A stretch of 64,000 nucleotides of DNA, taken from the NCBI RefSeq assembly GCF_003318295.1, contig NZ_QOCW01000003.1, positions 62,001 through 126,000 on the forward strand. The letters are read 5' to 3'. Both the position numbers and the translations under genes were made by a program. The notes under the pieces are model-generated. The model was not told the DNA's origin. It saw nothing but the letters and a program-made list of their open reading frames with translations, and searched no databases. This document shows, in pieces, positions 1 through 11,724 of this stretch; position 1 is the first letter of the stretch; each line of letters begins with the position of its first letter. This DNA comes from Bacillus taeanensis (lineage in GTDB: Bacteria; Bacillota; Bacilli; Bacillales; UBA6769).

Positions 1-744
1 TTCCACACTTTCACGAATTTCAGAAGTATCCATTGCTTCTTTAATGGTTTTCACACCAAATTGATAGCCTACATAAGCGGTTACCGCATGACCGGTGTTT
101 ACAGTGAAAAGTTTGCGTTCAATGTAAGGTGTTAAGTCCTTTACGTATGTTACACCTTCAACTGGCGGCTTTTCACCGATAATCTTTGACTCATCAACAA
201 CCCACTCATAAAACGGTTCAACCGAAACCATCAATTTGTCTTCATTTTTTTGATCAGGGACAATGCGGTCAACGGCTGAATCCGGGAAACCGAACTGTTT
301 ATCAAATGCCGGCTTTTCCTCATCAGATAGCTTTTCATAAACACTGTTCTTCAGCATCGTACTGCCACCAATCGCGTTTTCACATGCGATTACATTTAAC
401 GGCTTCTCTGTTTCATTGGCACGTTTACGTAAACCTCCTGCAATAAGATCCGCAATGAATTTTAAAACGTTTGGACCAACCGCTGTTGTGACAAGATCTG
501 CTTTTGCAATCATTTCTACCACTTTTTCAGGATTCGTTTGACTGTTAATTCCCTGCACGCCTTCAATATAAAGTTCTTCTTTTGATTCATCGGCAAGCAC
601 AACGCGATAAGCTTTTTTCTCATTTAACGCATCAATTAACTCACTGTTAATATCAACAAAATAAACGTCATAACCAGATTGACTTAACAAGCTGCCAATA
701 AAGCCGCGTCCAATGTTGCCTGCTCCAAAATGAACAGCTAACAT
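1..744 (-). CDS. mtlD: Mannitol-1-phosphate 5-dehydrogenase, N-terminal 248 residues (runs off left edge)
   Basis: Oxidises mannitol 1-phosphate to fructose 6-phosphate with NAD+, the cytoplasmic step after PTS uptake. The protein begins MLAVHFGAGNIGRGFIG, the N-terminal NAD-binding glycine motif of the MtlD family. Later blocks (DLVTTAVGPNVL, ACENAIGGS, VNTGHAVTAYVGY) fit the family. The reading frame stays open to base 1, so about two thirds of a normal ~380-residue protein is visible and the C-terminus lies outside. The ATG at 742-744 follows the mtlF stop after one base, so it is the last visible gene of the mtlA-R-F-D operon and is probably translationally coupled. Confidence 0.96.
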   Translation of the reverse strand, partial: MLAVHFGAGNIGRGFIGSLLSQSGYDVYFVDINSELIDALNEKKAYRVVLADESKEELYIEGVQGINSQTNPEKVVEMIAKADLVTTAVGPNVLKFIADLIAGGLRKRANETEKPLNVIACENAIGGSTMLKNSVYEKLSDEEKPAFDKQFGFPDSAVDRIVPDQKNEDKLMVSVEPFYEWVVDESKIIGEKPPVEGVTYVKDLTPYIERKLFTVNTGHAVTAYVGYQFGVKTIKEAMDTSEIRESVE

Positions 745-745
745 C

Positions 746-1180
746 TTAATTCACCTCTTCAAAGAAAGAGAGAAGTTCACTTTTGGATGATGCATTAATA
801 ATTTGGTTTACTTTGTCTTCATCTGCGCATACAAGGGCAATTTTGGAAAGAATCTCTAAATGCTCACCGTCTTTACCTGCAATCCCAATGACAAGCTTTA
901 CAATTCCGCCGCCAAAATCAACACCGTCTGGAATTTGGACAATCGAAAGACCTGAGGATTTTACAGCTTTTTTTGCATCTTCTGTTCCGTGTGGAATTGC
1001 GACAAAGTTACCCATATAGGTGGATGTTAGTTCTTCGCGTTCCATCATTTTGTCAATATAGGCTTCTTCAACATATCCTTGATCGACTAAAAGATTTCCT
1101 GCGATTTTAATTGCTTCTTCCTTTGTTGCTGCATGTGCGTTTAATAAAACATTTTCTGTTGATAAGATTTGTTTTTCCAT
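746..1180 (-). CDS. mtlF: Mannitol-specific PTS EIIA component
   Basis: Cytoplasmic phosphocarrier that takes phosphate from HPr and passes it to the IIB cysteine of MtlA. The 144-residue length is normal for a free-standing EIIA(Mtl). The phosphorylated histidine is H64 in the AIPHGT motif. It begins three bases after the mtlR stop and ends one base before mtlD, so it sits inside a tightly packed operon. Regulation should follow mtlA: MtlR activation and catabolite repression. Confidence 0.96.
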   Translation of the reverse strand: MEKQILSTENVLLNAHAATKEEAIKIAGNLLVDQGYVEEAYIDKMMEREELTSTYMGNFVAIPHGTEDAKKAVKSSGLSIVQIPDGVDFGGGIVKLVIGIAGKDGEHLEILSKIALVCADEDKVNQIINASSKSELLSFFEEVN

Positions 1181-1183
1181 TTT

Positions 1184-3304
1184 TTAACCTCTCCTTATTT
1201 CTTTTAATTTTTCGTTAAAATAATTTTCAAAATTGACGCTTAAATAGGATGCAATTAATTCAGCGTTTTGTGATTCAAACAATGAAATGCTTGCATCACT
1301 TTCAATAATTAATGAACTAATTAAACTTAACAGCTCTAATCCTTTTTGCGGCATCTCCTCAGGTGAAAGGAGGAGAAGGATGTTTTTCACTTCTACAATC
1401 GAGCCGTCCATCGCTTTTGCTTCAAGCGGAGTTTCAAGTGAATAAATCGTAAAGGATGGCTCATGAATGCATTTATTTCTTGTATGGAAAAGTGCAAGAG
1501 ATGTATTGGGAATCCCCAGCCCACCTAACTTTTCACGCTCCATTAAGGCATCGACTACTTTATTTGGCTGTTCAATAATTCTTTTTCGAAACAACTCATA
1601 ACACGCATCTGTTAACGTATTCTCAAATGTATCCTTATTGTGAAGAGCTTTATAATGAAATCCTTCTAAAATCTTTAAAATATAATAAGAATATTCATGA
1701 ATAGATTGAAATGATTGGATTACTTTTTTATGGTTTTTAAACTCGCTTGCTGGTTCCCCTTTAAGCGCTCGATCAACAAACTGTTTTTTCTCAACATTTT
1801 GTTTAATATAAGCATGAATCTTTCCAACTTCTTCTTCTGTTAAAAATGGATTTACTAAAATATACTCTCTCTCAAAATTAGAAAGCGGGATAGTAGAAAG
1901 AACCATATCATAGTCATCAAGATTAAGCTGTTTTAATTCAAATAAGGACGCATTATGGAGCGTTTTAATCATTGGAATTTCTTTTTGAATTCGACTTGCC
2001 AGCATTTTGGATGAGCCAATGCCGCTTGAACAAATCACTAAGGCACTTAAATGACTTTCACGCTTTTCTCTTTCAAGCGATGAACCAAAATGCATGACTA
2101 AATAACCTATTTCTGCATCGGGAACATCAAGCGTATCAAAAATTCCAGCTACACCTTCTTTAATAATTTGAAAGAGCTCTCCATAATCCTTTTGAATCTT
2201 TTCCAGCAGTGGGTTGTGAATACGCATTTGCTGCCTCATTCGGTAAATTGCTGGTTTTAAATGAGCTACCAAACCTTGAAAAAGTGATTGATCATCTCCT
2301 AAATCTTGGCCAACTCGCTCACTTACATACTGCATTAACTTTCTCGCTTTTACCGCAACTTGAAAGCTCGAATCTTCTAAAAGCAGTTCATTGTCATGGC
2401 GAAGCTTGGCACCTCTTAAATGCATGGTAATATAACCTATTTCTGCGTCAGGAATTTCAATATTAAATACTTTTTTTAACTTAACAATAATTTTCTCTGC
2501 CACTTCGTATTCTTTTGTTTCCTGAAGGTTTTCTAAATAACTTTCATCAAATTCAATTTTTTCGCCCTGCAAAATACGCTCAATCGCAAGCGATAAATGA
2601 ACAACTAAGCCAATATAAGCGCTATCTGCAATCGAGTATGGAAGTTCATTATTTGCTTCTTCAATTGCTTTTTCCACAATAACCAGCTTTTCTTTTTCAA
2701 CAAGACCTAAAAGTCGTTCAGAAATTGTGTTAATTTGCTGGGTTGACTTCTTTTGAATGTTTTCCCGAATAACCGTTAAAAATTCTGATTCATCAAAATT
2801 TGATGAAATTAAACTGCTCATCGCACGACGCTTTGCCTGTTCTGAACCCGTAACCTCTACCCCATAACCACGCCTTCGGATAAGCGACAAATCAAAAGAC
2901 TCGAACCAATCATTTAATTTCGTTAAATCATTGCTTACTGTTGCAACGGTAACATTTAAGTCATTCGCAAGCGCAATTAGCTTGATCGGCTCTGCAGCTT
3001 CAAGCAAGGTACATAAAATTAACGTTTGCCGCTCTTCCGGTGTATATTCTGAGTGTGAAAGATTGTATAAAAAAAGCTCTAAGTCTTTTTTCTTTTCATC
3101 TTCCCCTACAATTTGAATACCAACACCTGATTGCTTTTTTAATTCAAGCTCATAATCATGAAGTAAATCTTCTACACCTTTTAAATCTCGATGAACCGTT
3201 CGTTCACTCACTTCGATGTCTTGGGCGATTTCTTTTACAGTAATTCCATCTTTTCTTGAAATTAATCGTTCAAGAATTTGACGTTCTCTTGCAGAAATAT
3301 ACAT
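1184..3304 (-). CDS. mtlR: PRD-containing transcriptional activator of the mannitol operon
   Basis: DNA-binding activator whose activity is set by PTS phosphorylation. At 706 residues it has the full MtlR layout: N-terminal winged helix (about 1-60, with TVKEIAQDIEVSERTVHRDL), second HTH/Mga-like region (about 85-160), PRD1 (H236, H295), PRD2 (H348, H405), an EIIB-like domain with C425 in VICSSGIGSS, and an EIIA-like domain with H607 in LFHTRN. All the histidine/cysteine sites expected for control by HPr and EIIA are present. The gene lies between mtlA and mtlF, the order described for Geobacillus stearothermophilus rather than B. subtilis, where mtlR is separate. Confidence 0.95.
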   Translation of the reverse strand: MYISARERQILERLISRKDGITVKEIAQDIEVSERTVHRDLKGVEDLLHDYELELKKQSGVGIQIVGEDEKKKDLELFLYNLSHSEYTPEERQTLILCTLLEAAEPIKLIALANDLNVTVATVSNDLTKLNDWFESFDLSLIRRRGYGVEVTGSEQAKRRAMSSLISSNFDESEFLTVIRENIQKKSTQQINTISERLLGLVEKEKLVIVEKAIEEANNELPYSIADSAYIGLVVHLSLAIERILQGEKIEFDESYLENLQETKEYEVAEKIIVKLKKVFNIEIPDAEIGYITMHLRGAKLRHDNELLLEDSSFQVAVKARKLMQYVSERVGQDLGDDQSLFQGLVAHLKPAIYRMRQQMRIHNPLLEKIQKDYGELFQIIKEGVAGIFDTLDVPDAEIGYLVMHFGSSLEREKRESHLSALVICSSGIGSSKMLASRIQKEIPMIKTLHNASLFELKQLNLDDYDMVLSTIPLSNFEREYILVNPFLTEEEVGKIHAYIKQNVEKKQFVDRALKGEPASEFKNHKKVIQSFQSIHEYSYYILKILEGFHYKALHNKDTFENTLTDACYELFRKRIIEQPNKVVDALMEREKLGGLGIPNTSLALFHTRNKCIHEPSFTIYSLETPLEAKAMDGSIVEVKNILLLLSPEEMPQKGLELLSLISSLIIESDASISLFESQNAELIASYLSVNFENYFNEKLKEIRRG

Positions 3305-3356
3305 GCTTGCTAATCACCTCAATGAACTGCCCATTTAAGAGCAGCTCTCAAATGGC

Positions 3357-5111
3357 TTACTTTAAACGATCAATTAATTCGTCATATTTTGGACTTGCTA
3401 AGAAATTGTCTACTGAAATATGGTTTGCATTCGGTAGTTTTGCTTTTGCGCGATCTGTTAAATCTTTATGTGTAAAAACAATGTCTGCATCATTTGGCAA
3501 ATTGTTAATCGATGTGTTTGCTACTTCGATATCTAGTCCTGCTTTTTTGACTTTATCTCTTAGAATTGATGCTCCCATTGCACTTGAGCCCATTCCGGCA
3601 TCACACGCAAATATGATTTTATTCACCTCTTCTTTTTTAATATCCTTTGAAGCTTCCTGCTCTTCTGAAACACCTTCTGCTTTTAATTCGCCAATAAGTT
3701 CATCATATTTAGGACTTGCCAGGAAATTATCAACAGAAATATGCTCTACATTTGGCAGCTTTGCCTTTGCACGATCTGTTAAATCTTTATGTGTAATGAC
3801 AATGTCTGCATCATTTGGCAAATTGTTAATCGATGTATTTGCTACTTCGATATCTAGTCCTGCTTTTTTGACTTTATCTCTTAGAATTGATGCTCCCATT
3901 GCACTGGAACCCATTCCCGCATCACATGCAAAAATAATTTTATTAACATTTGCGCGAGCTGTCTTTTCTTTGTTTTCTACTTTAGTTTCTTCAGCCTTTG
4001 TTCCTAGAGCGGCTGCAGCACTGCTTTTTTTGCCTTTCATTTCCTGCATTTTTGCTGCTGCTTCTGATAAATCTTCCTCTTCTGCTTTACTCGCTTTTAA
4101 AATCACGGAGGCTACTGCAAATGAGACAGCTGTTGCCACGACTACTCCTGCAAGCACCGCAAAGTATCCACCACGTGGTGTCATTGCAACTAATGCAAAA
4201 ATACTTCCTGGTGACGGAGGCGCTACTAATCCAGCTCCTAATAAGCTAAATGTAAACACTCCGCTCATACCGCCGGCGATTACTGCTAAAAGAAGAAACG
4301 GCTTCATTAAGATGTAAGGAAAGTAAATTTCATGAATCCCGCCAAAGAAGTGGATGATGGCCGCACCTGATGATGACTGTTTTGCCATTCCTTTACCAAA
4401 AAACATATATGCAAGTAAAATTCCTAAACCTGGCCCAGGATTTGATTCTAATAAGAACAAAATCGATTTTCCAGTTTCTGCTGCTTGTTCAATTCCTAAT
4501 GGACTTAAAATTCCGTGGTTAATGGCATTGTTTAAAAAGAGTATTTTCGCTGGTTCAATAAACAAACTTGCAAGAGGTAAAAGCCCTTCATCAACAATCA
4601 CTTCTACACCTGCCGCAAGTGCCTTGTTTAGCCCGAGGACTACAGGACCAATTGCAAGATATGCAAGAAGTGTTAAAATGCCCGCAATGATTCCTGCTGA
4701 AAAGTTATTCACAAGCATTTCAAAGCCTTGACGAACTTTTCCGTGAATTGCTTGGTCAAACTTTTTAATCGCATAACCGCCGAGCGGTCCCATAATCATG
4801 GCTCCTAAAAACATCGGAATATCTGCTCCGACAATCACTCCCATTGTGGCAGTGGCACCTACAACCCCGCCGCGGGCATCATATAAGATCTTACCGCCTG
4901 TAAAACCAATTAATAATGGCAGTAAGTACGTAATCATCGGTCCAACTAGTGCTGCTAAACTTTCATTTGGCAGCCAGCCTGTTGGAATAAATAAAGCTGT
5001 AATAATTCCCCATGCGATAAATGCTCCGATATTCGGCATAATCATACCGCTTAAATAACTACCAAAACGCTGTATTTTCACTTTAAATCCTGCGCTGCTA
5101 TTTTCCGCCAT
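3357..5111 (-). CDS. mtlA: Mannitol PTS permease EIICB with a tandemly duplicated IIB domain
   Basis: Membrane transporter that phosphorylates mannitol during uptake. The IIC part (about residues 12-340) is polytopic and holds the signature GGIHEIYFPY near 257-266. A linker rich in Ala, Lys and Glu (about 341-387) is followed by two IIB domains. Copy 1 spans about 388-478 with phospho-cysteine C396, copy 2 about 495-584 with C503, both in FACDAGMGSSAMGAS. The copies differ at only a few residues and are nearly identical at DNA level (offset 321 bp). Relatives have one IIB and about 470-480 residues; this one has 584. A strong ribosome site (AAAGGAGG) precedes the ATG at 5111. Confidence 0.95.
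   Translation of the reverse strand: MAENSSAGFKVKIQRFGSYLSGMIMPNIGAFIAWGIITALFIPTGWLPNESLAALVGPMITYLLPLLIGFTGGKILYDARGGVVGATATMGVIVGADIPMFLGAMIMGPLGGYAIKKFDQAIHGKVRQGFEMLVNNFSAGIIAGILTLLAYLAIGPVVLGLNKALAAGVEVIVDEGLLPLASLFIEPAKILFLNNAINHGILSPLGIEQAAETGKSILFLLESNPGPGLGILLAYMFFGKGMAKQSSSGAAIIHFFGGIHEIYFPYILMKPFLLLAVIAGGMSGVFTFSLLGAGLVAPPSPGSIFALVAMTPRGGYFAVLAGVVVATAVSFAVASVILKASKAEEEDLSEAAAKMQEMKGKKSSAAAALGTKAEETKVENKEKTARANVNKIIFACDAGMGSSAMGASILRDKVKKAGLDIEVANTSINNLPNDADIVITHKDLTDRAKAKLPNVEHISVDNFLASPKYDELIGELKAEGVSEEQEASKDIKKEEVNKIIFACDAGMGSSAMGASILRDKVKKAGLDIEVANTSINNLPNDADIVFTHKDLTDRAKAKLPNANHISVDNFLASPKYDELIDRLK
3360..3950 (-). repeat. Near-identical direct repeat encoding the two IIB domains of mtlA
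   Basis: Bases 3360-3629 and 3681-3950 encode the second and first IIB domains. The unit is about 270 bp, displaced by 321 bp, with long runs of exact identity (for example around 3508-3572 against 3829-3893). Silent differences are few, so the duplication is recent or maintained by gene conversion. The 51-bp spacer encodes an acidic linker. Confidence 0.9.
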
Positions 5112-5206
5112 TGATATTTCCTCCTTTAATATTCATTTAAAACAAGATCTCCTATTCCATGATCCATTGTTGACATGTTTGAAATAATAATTTCTACACC
5201 CTTATG

Positions 5207-5220
5207 ATAAAGCGTTAACA
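5207..5220 (-). promoter_or_regulatory. cre-like CcpA site upstream of mtlA
   Basis: ATAAAGCGTTAACA matches the cre consensus TGWAANCGNTNWCA at 12 of 14 positions, missing only the first TG. It lies about 95 bp upstream of the mtlA start, a sensible place for catabolite repression. I could not assign a clear sigma-A promoter or MtlR site around it. Confidence 0.4.
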
Positions 5221-5408
5221 ATGACGATTCAATGAAAGGAAAATGCAATTTCGTCAATGAAGTTGTTGACATCATTTAAATAAAGATCTTATTTATAAAT
5301 TACCCTTAAAGAATATTCATTACTCAAATAAAAAGGGATTGTATGTTTCTTTTTCCAGAGGGGGATAGTATATAGAAAGATAAGAAGAAAATTCAAGGAG
5401 ACGTTCTT

Positions 5409-5981
5409 ATGGACTATAAGTTATTTAAAGCAATTAATCGTCTAGCTGGTCGTCATAACACGTTAGATACAATCATGATTACTATTACATATGGAGCTCG
5501 TTTTCTGTACATTTTTTTAACAGTGTTAATGTGGCTTCGCAGCAATACATACAAGAAGATTACCTTATATGGAGCAATATCGGTTGGGGCTGCTCTATTA
5601 TTAAATCATTTAATTAGATTGTTTTACTTCAAACCACGTCCATTCGTAAAGCACCGCGTGCGTTATCTAACTCCTTCAAAAAAAGATTCTTCATTTCCGA
5701 GTAAACATACGATACTTGCATTTGCTTTAGCTACTTCTGTTTTACTTCAAAAAAGAATAGTTGGTACTGTGATGTGGATATTAGCTTTACTAACGGGGTT
5801 CTCTCGGATTTGGGTTGGTCACCATTATCCAGTTGATATTATCGGCAGCGCCTTTTTAGGAAGCGTTATTAGTATCATTATTGAAAAATCTGCACGTTCT
5901 TTTACTTCTTTTTTCAATTGGATTATCTATCACTATTATTTTTTTTGTTATTTAATCCGAAGAAAATCTACCAATCCTTAG
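5409..5981 (+). CDS. PAP2-family membrane phosphatase (undecaprenyl-diphosphatase-like)
   Basis: Integral membrane phosphatase of the PAP2 superfamily; relatives hydrolyse undecaprenyl pyrophosphate or phosphatidylglycerophosphate on the outer face of the membrane. The three motifs are visible: KPRPF (75-79, preceded by R70), SFPSKH (95-100) and FSRIWVGHHYPVD (131-143), giving catalytic H100 and H139. About five hydrophobic segments span its 190 residues. It starts ATG after AAGGAG. It stands alone and divergent from mtlA, so nothing in the context narrows the substrate. Confidence 0.85.
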   Translation: MDYKLFKAINRLAGRHNTLDTIMITITYGARFLYIFLTVLMWLRSNTYKKITLYGAISVGAALLLNHLIRLFYFKPRPFVKHRVRYLTPSKKDSSFPSKHTILAFALATSVLLQKRIVGTVMWILALLTGFSRIWVGHHYPVDIIGSAFLGSVISIIIEKSARSFTSFFNWIIYHYYFFCYLIRRKSTNP

Positions 5982-6093
5982 GGAAGTATTTTATTGACTA
6001 AGAATTTTTTGCGTTAGATAATATTCCCTTTTTTAACTAAAGAATTATTTAAGCTGTTATGATAAAAGTAATTTATAATAAGGGGGATATTGA

Positions 6094-6561
6094 ATGAAGG
6101 AAACCTTAAAAATTGAAGGTTCAAAAACAGTTCTTGATTCAATAAGGATTCCTGCGTTTCAGCTCACCATTCCAATGATCTTACAATTTGTCTTAAATAC
6201 TTCACTCATTATGCTGGCCGCAGTATTATCCGTTTTAATGACAAAAGAAGTTTTGTATTTTATAGAGTTCGTGATTATCTCTGAAGAAACGAACTTTCAT
6301 CATTTCCTCGAAAAAATCCTTGTCTTTTTCCTTTATTTTGAGTTTATTTCGATGATCGTGAAATACTTTCGAGAGGACTATCACTTTCCGATGCGCTACT
6401 TTCTCTACATTGGCATTACCGCTATGATTCGCTTAATCATTGTCCATCATCAAGATCCGTTAAACACGTTATTATACTCCTGTGTCATTTTAATCTTAAT
6501 TTTAAGCTACTATATTATTAATAAAACTCCTTCAAAAAGAACTCAACCTAATCATCATTAA
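6094..6561 (+). CDS. psiE: PsiE-family membrane protein
   Basis: Small four-helix membrane protein of the PsiE family (phosphate-starvation-inducible in E. coli, molecular role unknown). The conserved stretch KYFREDYHFPMRYF followed by GITAMIRLIIV, about residues 88-114, is diagnostic. Its 155 residues are slightly longer than the enterobacterial form. A ribosome site (AAGGGGG) precedes the ATG. It is monocistronic and I saw no Pho box. Confidence 0.85.
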   Translation: MKETLKIEGSKTVLDSIRIPAFQLTIPMILQFVLNTSLIMLAAVLSVLMTKEVLYFIEFVIISEETNFHHFLEKILVFFLYFEFISMIVKYFREDYHFPMRYFLYIGITAMIRLIIVHHQDPLNTLLYSCVILILILSYYIINKTPSKRTQPNHH

Positions 6562-6665
6562 CCTTTACATGGTGGTATTTGGAATTATAGTAATAAACGA
6601 AAGAGAAAGTTGAAGAAATAGAAGTTCAAGAGAAAAATACATCAGGAGCAGTTGTTTGCTCCTGA

Positions 6666-7499
6666 TTAAATTTTATTTTTATTAGAATTTATATGCCGTA
6701 CAACAATAGGACTCTCCACATTAAGTGAACGCTGTTTAGATGTTAAATACGCATAAAGCGCTCCTACGAAAAAACCTCCTCCAATAATATTACCTGCTGT
6801 CACAGGAATAATATTATGAATCACTCCGGCAACATTAATTGTATCAGCATGTGGAATGGCTAATGCTAATGTAAAAAGTGATAAATTGGCGATGCTGTGC
6901 TCATATCCTGAGATAAAAAAGGTAAACACGAGCAGCATGATTATCATAACCTTTGCTGCATCTCCTTTGGCCTGCATCGGAATCCAAATTGCTAAACAAA
7001 CAAGCCAGTTACATAAAATCGCCCGGAAAAACAGCTCAGATGCCGGTAAACTCATTTTTATTGAAACAATATTTAAAAGTAAATGATCATAGCTGATTGA
7101 ATCAAATAATCCTGTCAATGAAATTAACACTGAAAAAAAGACAACTCCAAGTAAATTTCCAGCGTAACATGTGACCCAATTCATTAGGGCATCTTTCCAA
7201 GTTGTTTCTTTCTTTAGAGAAGCAATCGTAAAATACATCGTATTACCTGTAAAAAGTTCAGCCCCTCCATAAATAATTAAAATAAGGGCAAGTCCAAAGA
7301 AAATACCGTTTAATAAGGAGGTTGCTGGTGAATGAACTTCATAAAAGAACTGACCAATTCGAAAACAGAGCACAATGGCAAAGCCAATATAAATCCCTGA
7401 GAGCGCTGCACGGATGATATATTGCAGTGGATTTACATGAAGCAGCTCTTTCTTCTTTAGTGCCATTTGACATACCTTTGTAATCGATTCCTTTTCCAC
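6666..7499 (-). CDS. Formate/nitrite transporter (FNT) family channel
   Basis: Pentameric anion channel of the FocA/NirC family. Its 277 residues contain six hydrophobic helices and the family signatures GIYIGFAIVL, GAELFTGNTMYF (about 79-90) and GNIIGGGFFVGALY near the C-terminus. The start is a GTG at 7499 preceded by AAAGGTGATG. It lies 21 bp downstream of ldh in the same direction, so it is probably co-transcribed under Rex control. That context suggests export of a fermentation acid (formate, possibly lactate) rather than nitrite uptake; this is inference. Confidence 0.88.
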   Translation of the reverse strand: MEKESITKVCQMALKKKELLHVNPLQYIIRAALSGIYIGFAIVLCFRIGQFFYEVHSPATSLLNGIFFGLALILIIYGGAELFTGNTMYFTIASLKKETTWKDALMNWVTCYAGNLLGVVFFSVLISLTGLFDSISYDHLLLNIVSIKMSLPASELFFRAILCNWLVCLAIWIPMQAKGDAAKVMIIMLLVFTFFISGYEHSIANLSLFTLALAIPHADTINVAGVIHNIIPVTAGNIIGGGFFVGALYAYLTSKQRSLNVESPIVVRHINSNKNKI

Positions 7500-7520
7500 T
7501 TTTCATCACCTTTTTTCTAT

Positions 7521-8489
<969 letters not shown>

Positions 8490-8493
8490 TCAC

Positions 8494-8511
8494 TTGTGAT
8501 TATTTTCACAA
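8494..8511. promoter_or_regulatory. Rex operator upstream of ldh, perfect match
   Basis: TTGTGA-N6-TCACAA with all twelve consensus bases of the Rex operator, 23 bp upstream of the ldh start. Rex binds when NADH is low, so ldh and the downstream channel should be induced by a high NADH/NAD+ ratio. Confidence 0.85.
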
Positions 8512-8541
8512 TTACAATATACTTGATAAGAAAAAGGAATG

Positions 8542-8559
8542 ATGTGATAAAAATCACTT
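8542..8559. promoter_or_regulatory. Second, weaker Rex-like operator
   Basis: ATGTGA-N6-TCACTT matches the Rex consensus at 9 of 12 informative bases, centred 48 bp upstream of the perfect site. Paired Rex sites are common at fermentation promoters. A TATATT hexamer on the minus strand (8516-8521) between the two sites may be the -10. Confidence 0.5.
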
Positions 8560-8642
8560 TCTAATCGCTTACAAAAAAGTTTTTCTTTTCCCAGCTGTTA
8601 CTCAGTTGACAAGTAAAAACTTCCACTTCTTCGGTTAAGCAT

Positions 8643-8684
8643 AAAAATACCACAGCCCTTTTATAAAAGGACTGCGGTATTTTT
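8643..8684 (-). terminator. Rho-independent terminator
   Basis: A 20-bp near-perfect stem (AAAAATACCACAGCCCTTTT paired with its complement) immediately downstream of the acetyltransferase gene, with U tracts on both strands. It isolates ldh from that gene. Confidence 0.85.
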
Positions 8685-8694
8685 TGGATTTGTT

Positions 8695-9129
8695 TTAATG
8701 TGCGGATTTGATTTCTTTTATCATTGTTATATGTGGGATTCCAGCTTCTATAAATACGTCAGAAATTGTTTCATAACCTAACTTTTGATAAAATCCTTCG
8801 GCATGTGTTTGACCGTGAAGTTTCAATTTAGTGAGACCTTTTTCTTTTGCAGCCTCTTCAATTTTGTTCATAATGAGTTTGCCGCTTCCTCCTTTACGAT
8901 GAGTAGAGAGCACACAAATTCGTTCCACTTTACCAACACCATCAACTACACGCAAGCGGCCTGCCCCAACTGCTTTCTCTCCATCATAAAGCAAAAAATG
9001 TGTAGACTTGTCTTCAAATTCATCAATTTCTTCTTCTGCTGGTACTTTTTGTTCATCCACAAAGACAGCTACTCTAATATCGAACGCCTTTTTTAATTCT
9101 TCTTCACTTTGTACAACTTTTGCTTCCAA
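8695..9129 (-). CDS. GNAT-family N-acetyltransferase (YjcF-like)
   Basis: A 144-residue single-domain GNAT protein. The acetyl-CoA binding signature is visible as VERICVLSTHRKGGSGKLIM (about 67-86), followed by LHGQTHAEGFYQKLGYE. Overall it resembles B. subtilis YjcF/ElaA-type acetyltransferases of unknown substrate. It is monocistronic with its own terminator. Confidence 0.82.
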   Translation of the reverse strand: MEAKVVQSEEELKKAFDIRVAVFVDEQKVPAEEEIDEFEDKSTHFLLYDGEKAVGAGRLRVVDGVGKVERICVLSTHRKGGSGKLIMNKIEEAAKEKGLTKLKLHGQTHAEGFYQKLGYETISDVFIEAGIPHITMIKEIKSAH

Positions 9130-9433
9130 TTTTCCTAACCACCTTTTACTACTTCCTACTTGCTGCAGTGTTTAGCAGGAATGTGTATGTTATTAACACT
9201 TCTCAAACATATTATACTGAAATAATGGAACATTTAACAATGAATAGCACAATCCATTTAGAAAGCAAATCATAATATTTTTTATTATGAAGCATACAAA
9301 AAAGCTCTGTTTTGAACACTCAAAACAGAGCTTTTTCCAAGTGAGGGGGCAGCTCACGCTTAAAGATTACGCTTTTCATATTAAAATGGGGATAGCAGCT
9401 GACAGTAATAGTTAATCCCCATTAATGAGTGAA
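9130..9433. other. Gene-free interval holding the hut terminator
   Basis: No coding signal on either strand. The only clear structure is the hairpin at 9297-9337; the remainder is AT-rich promoter-like sequence for the minus-strand acetyltransferase. Confidence 0.6.
9297..9337 (-). terminator. Terminator of the hut operon
   Basis: AAAAAGCTCTGTTTTGA and its complement form a 16-17 bp stem about 100 bp downstream of hutG, with U tracts in both directions. Confidence 0.8.
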
Positions 9434-11717
<2,284 letters not shown>

Positions 11718-11724
11718 TTATGTT

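Noticed and set aside
3256-4317. Long plus-strand open frame of 353 codons opposite mtlA
   Set aside because: Shadow of mtlA on the opposite strand; no ribosome site and the repetition in it only reflects the duplicated IIB domain.
6666-7499. FNT gene as nitrite transporter nirC
   Set aside because: No nitrite reductase genes nearby; co-orientation with ldh and Rex sites favours a fermentation role, so no symbol was given.
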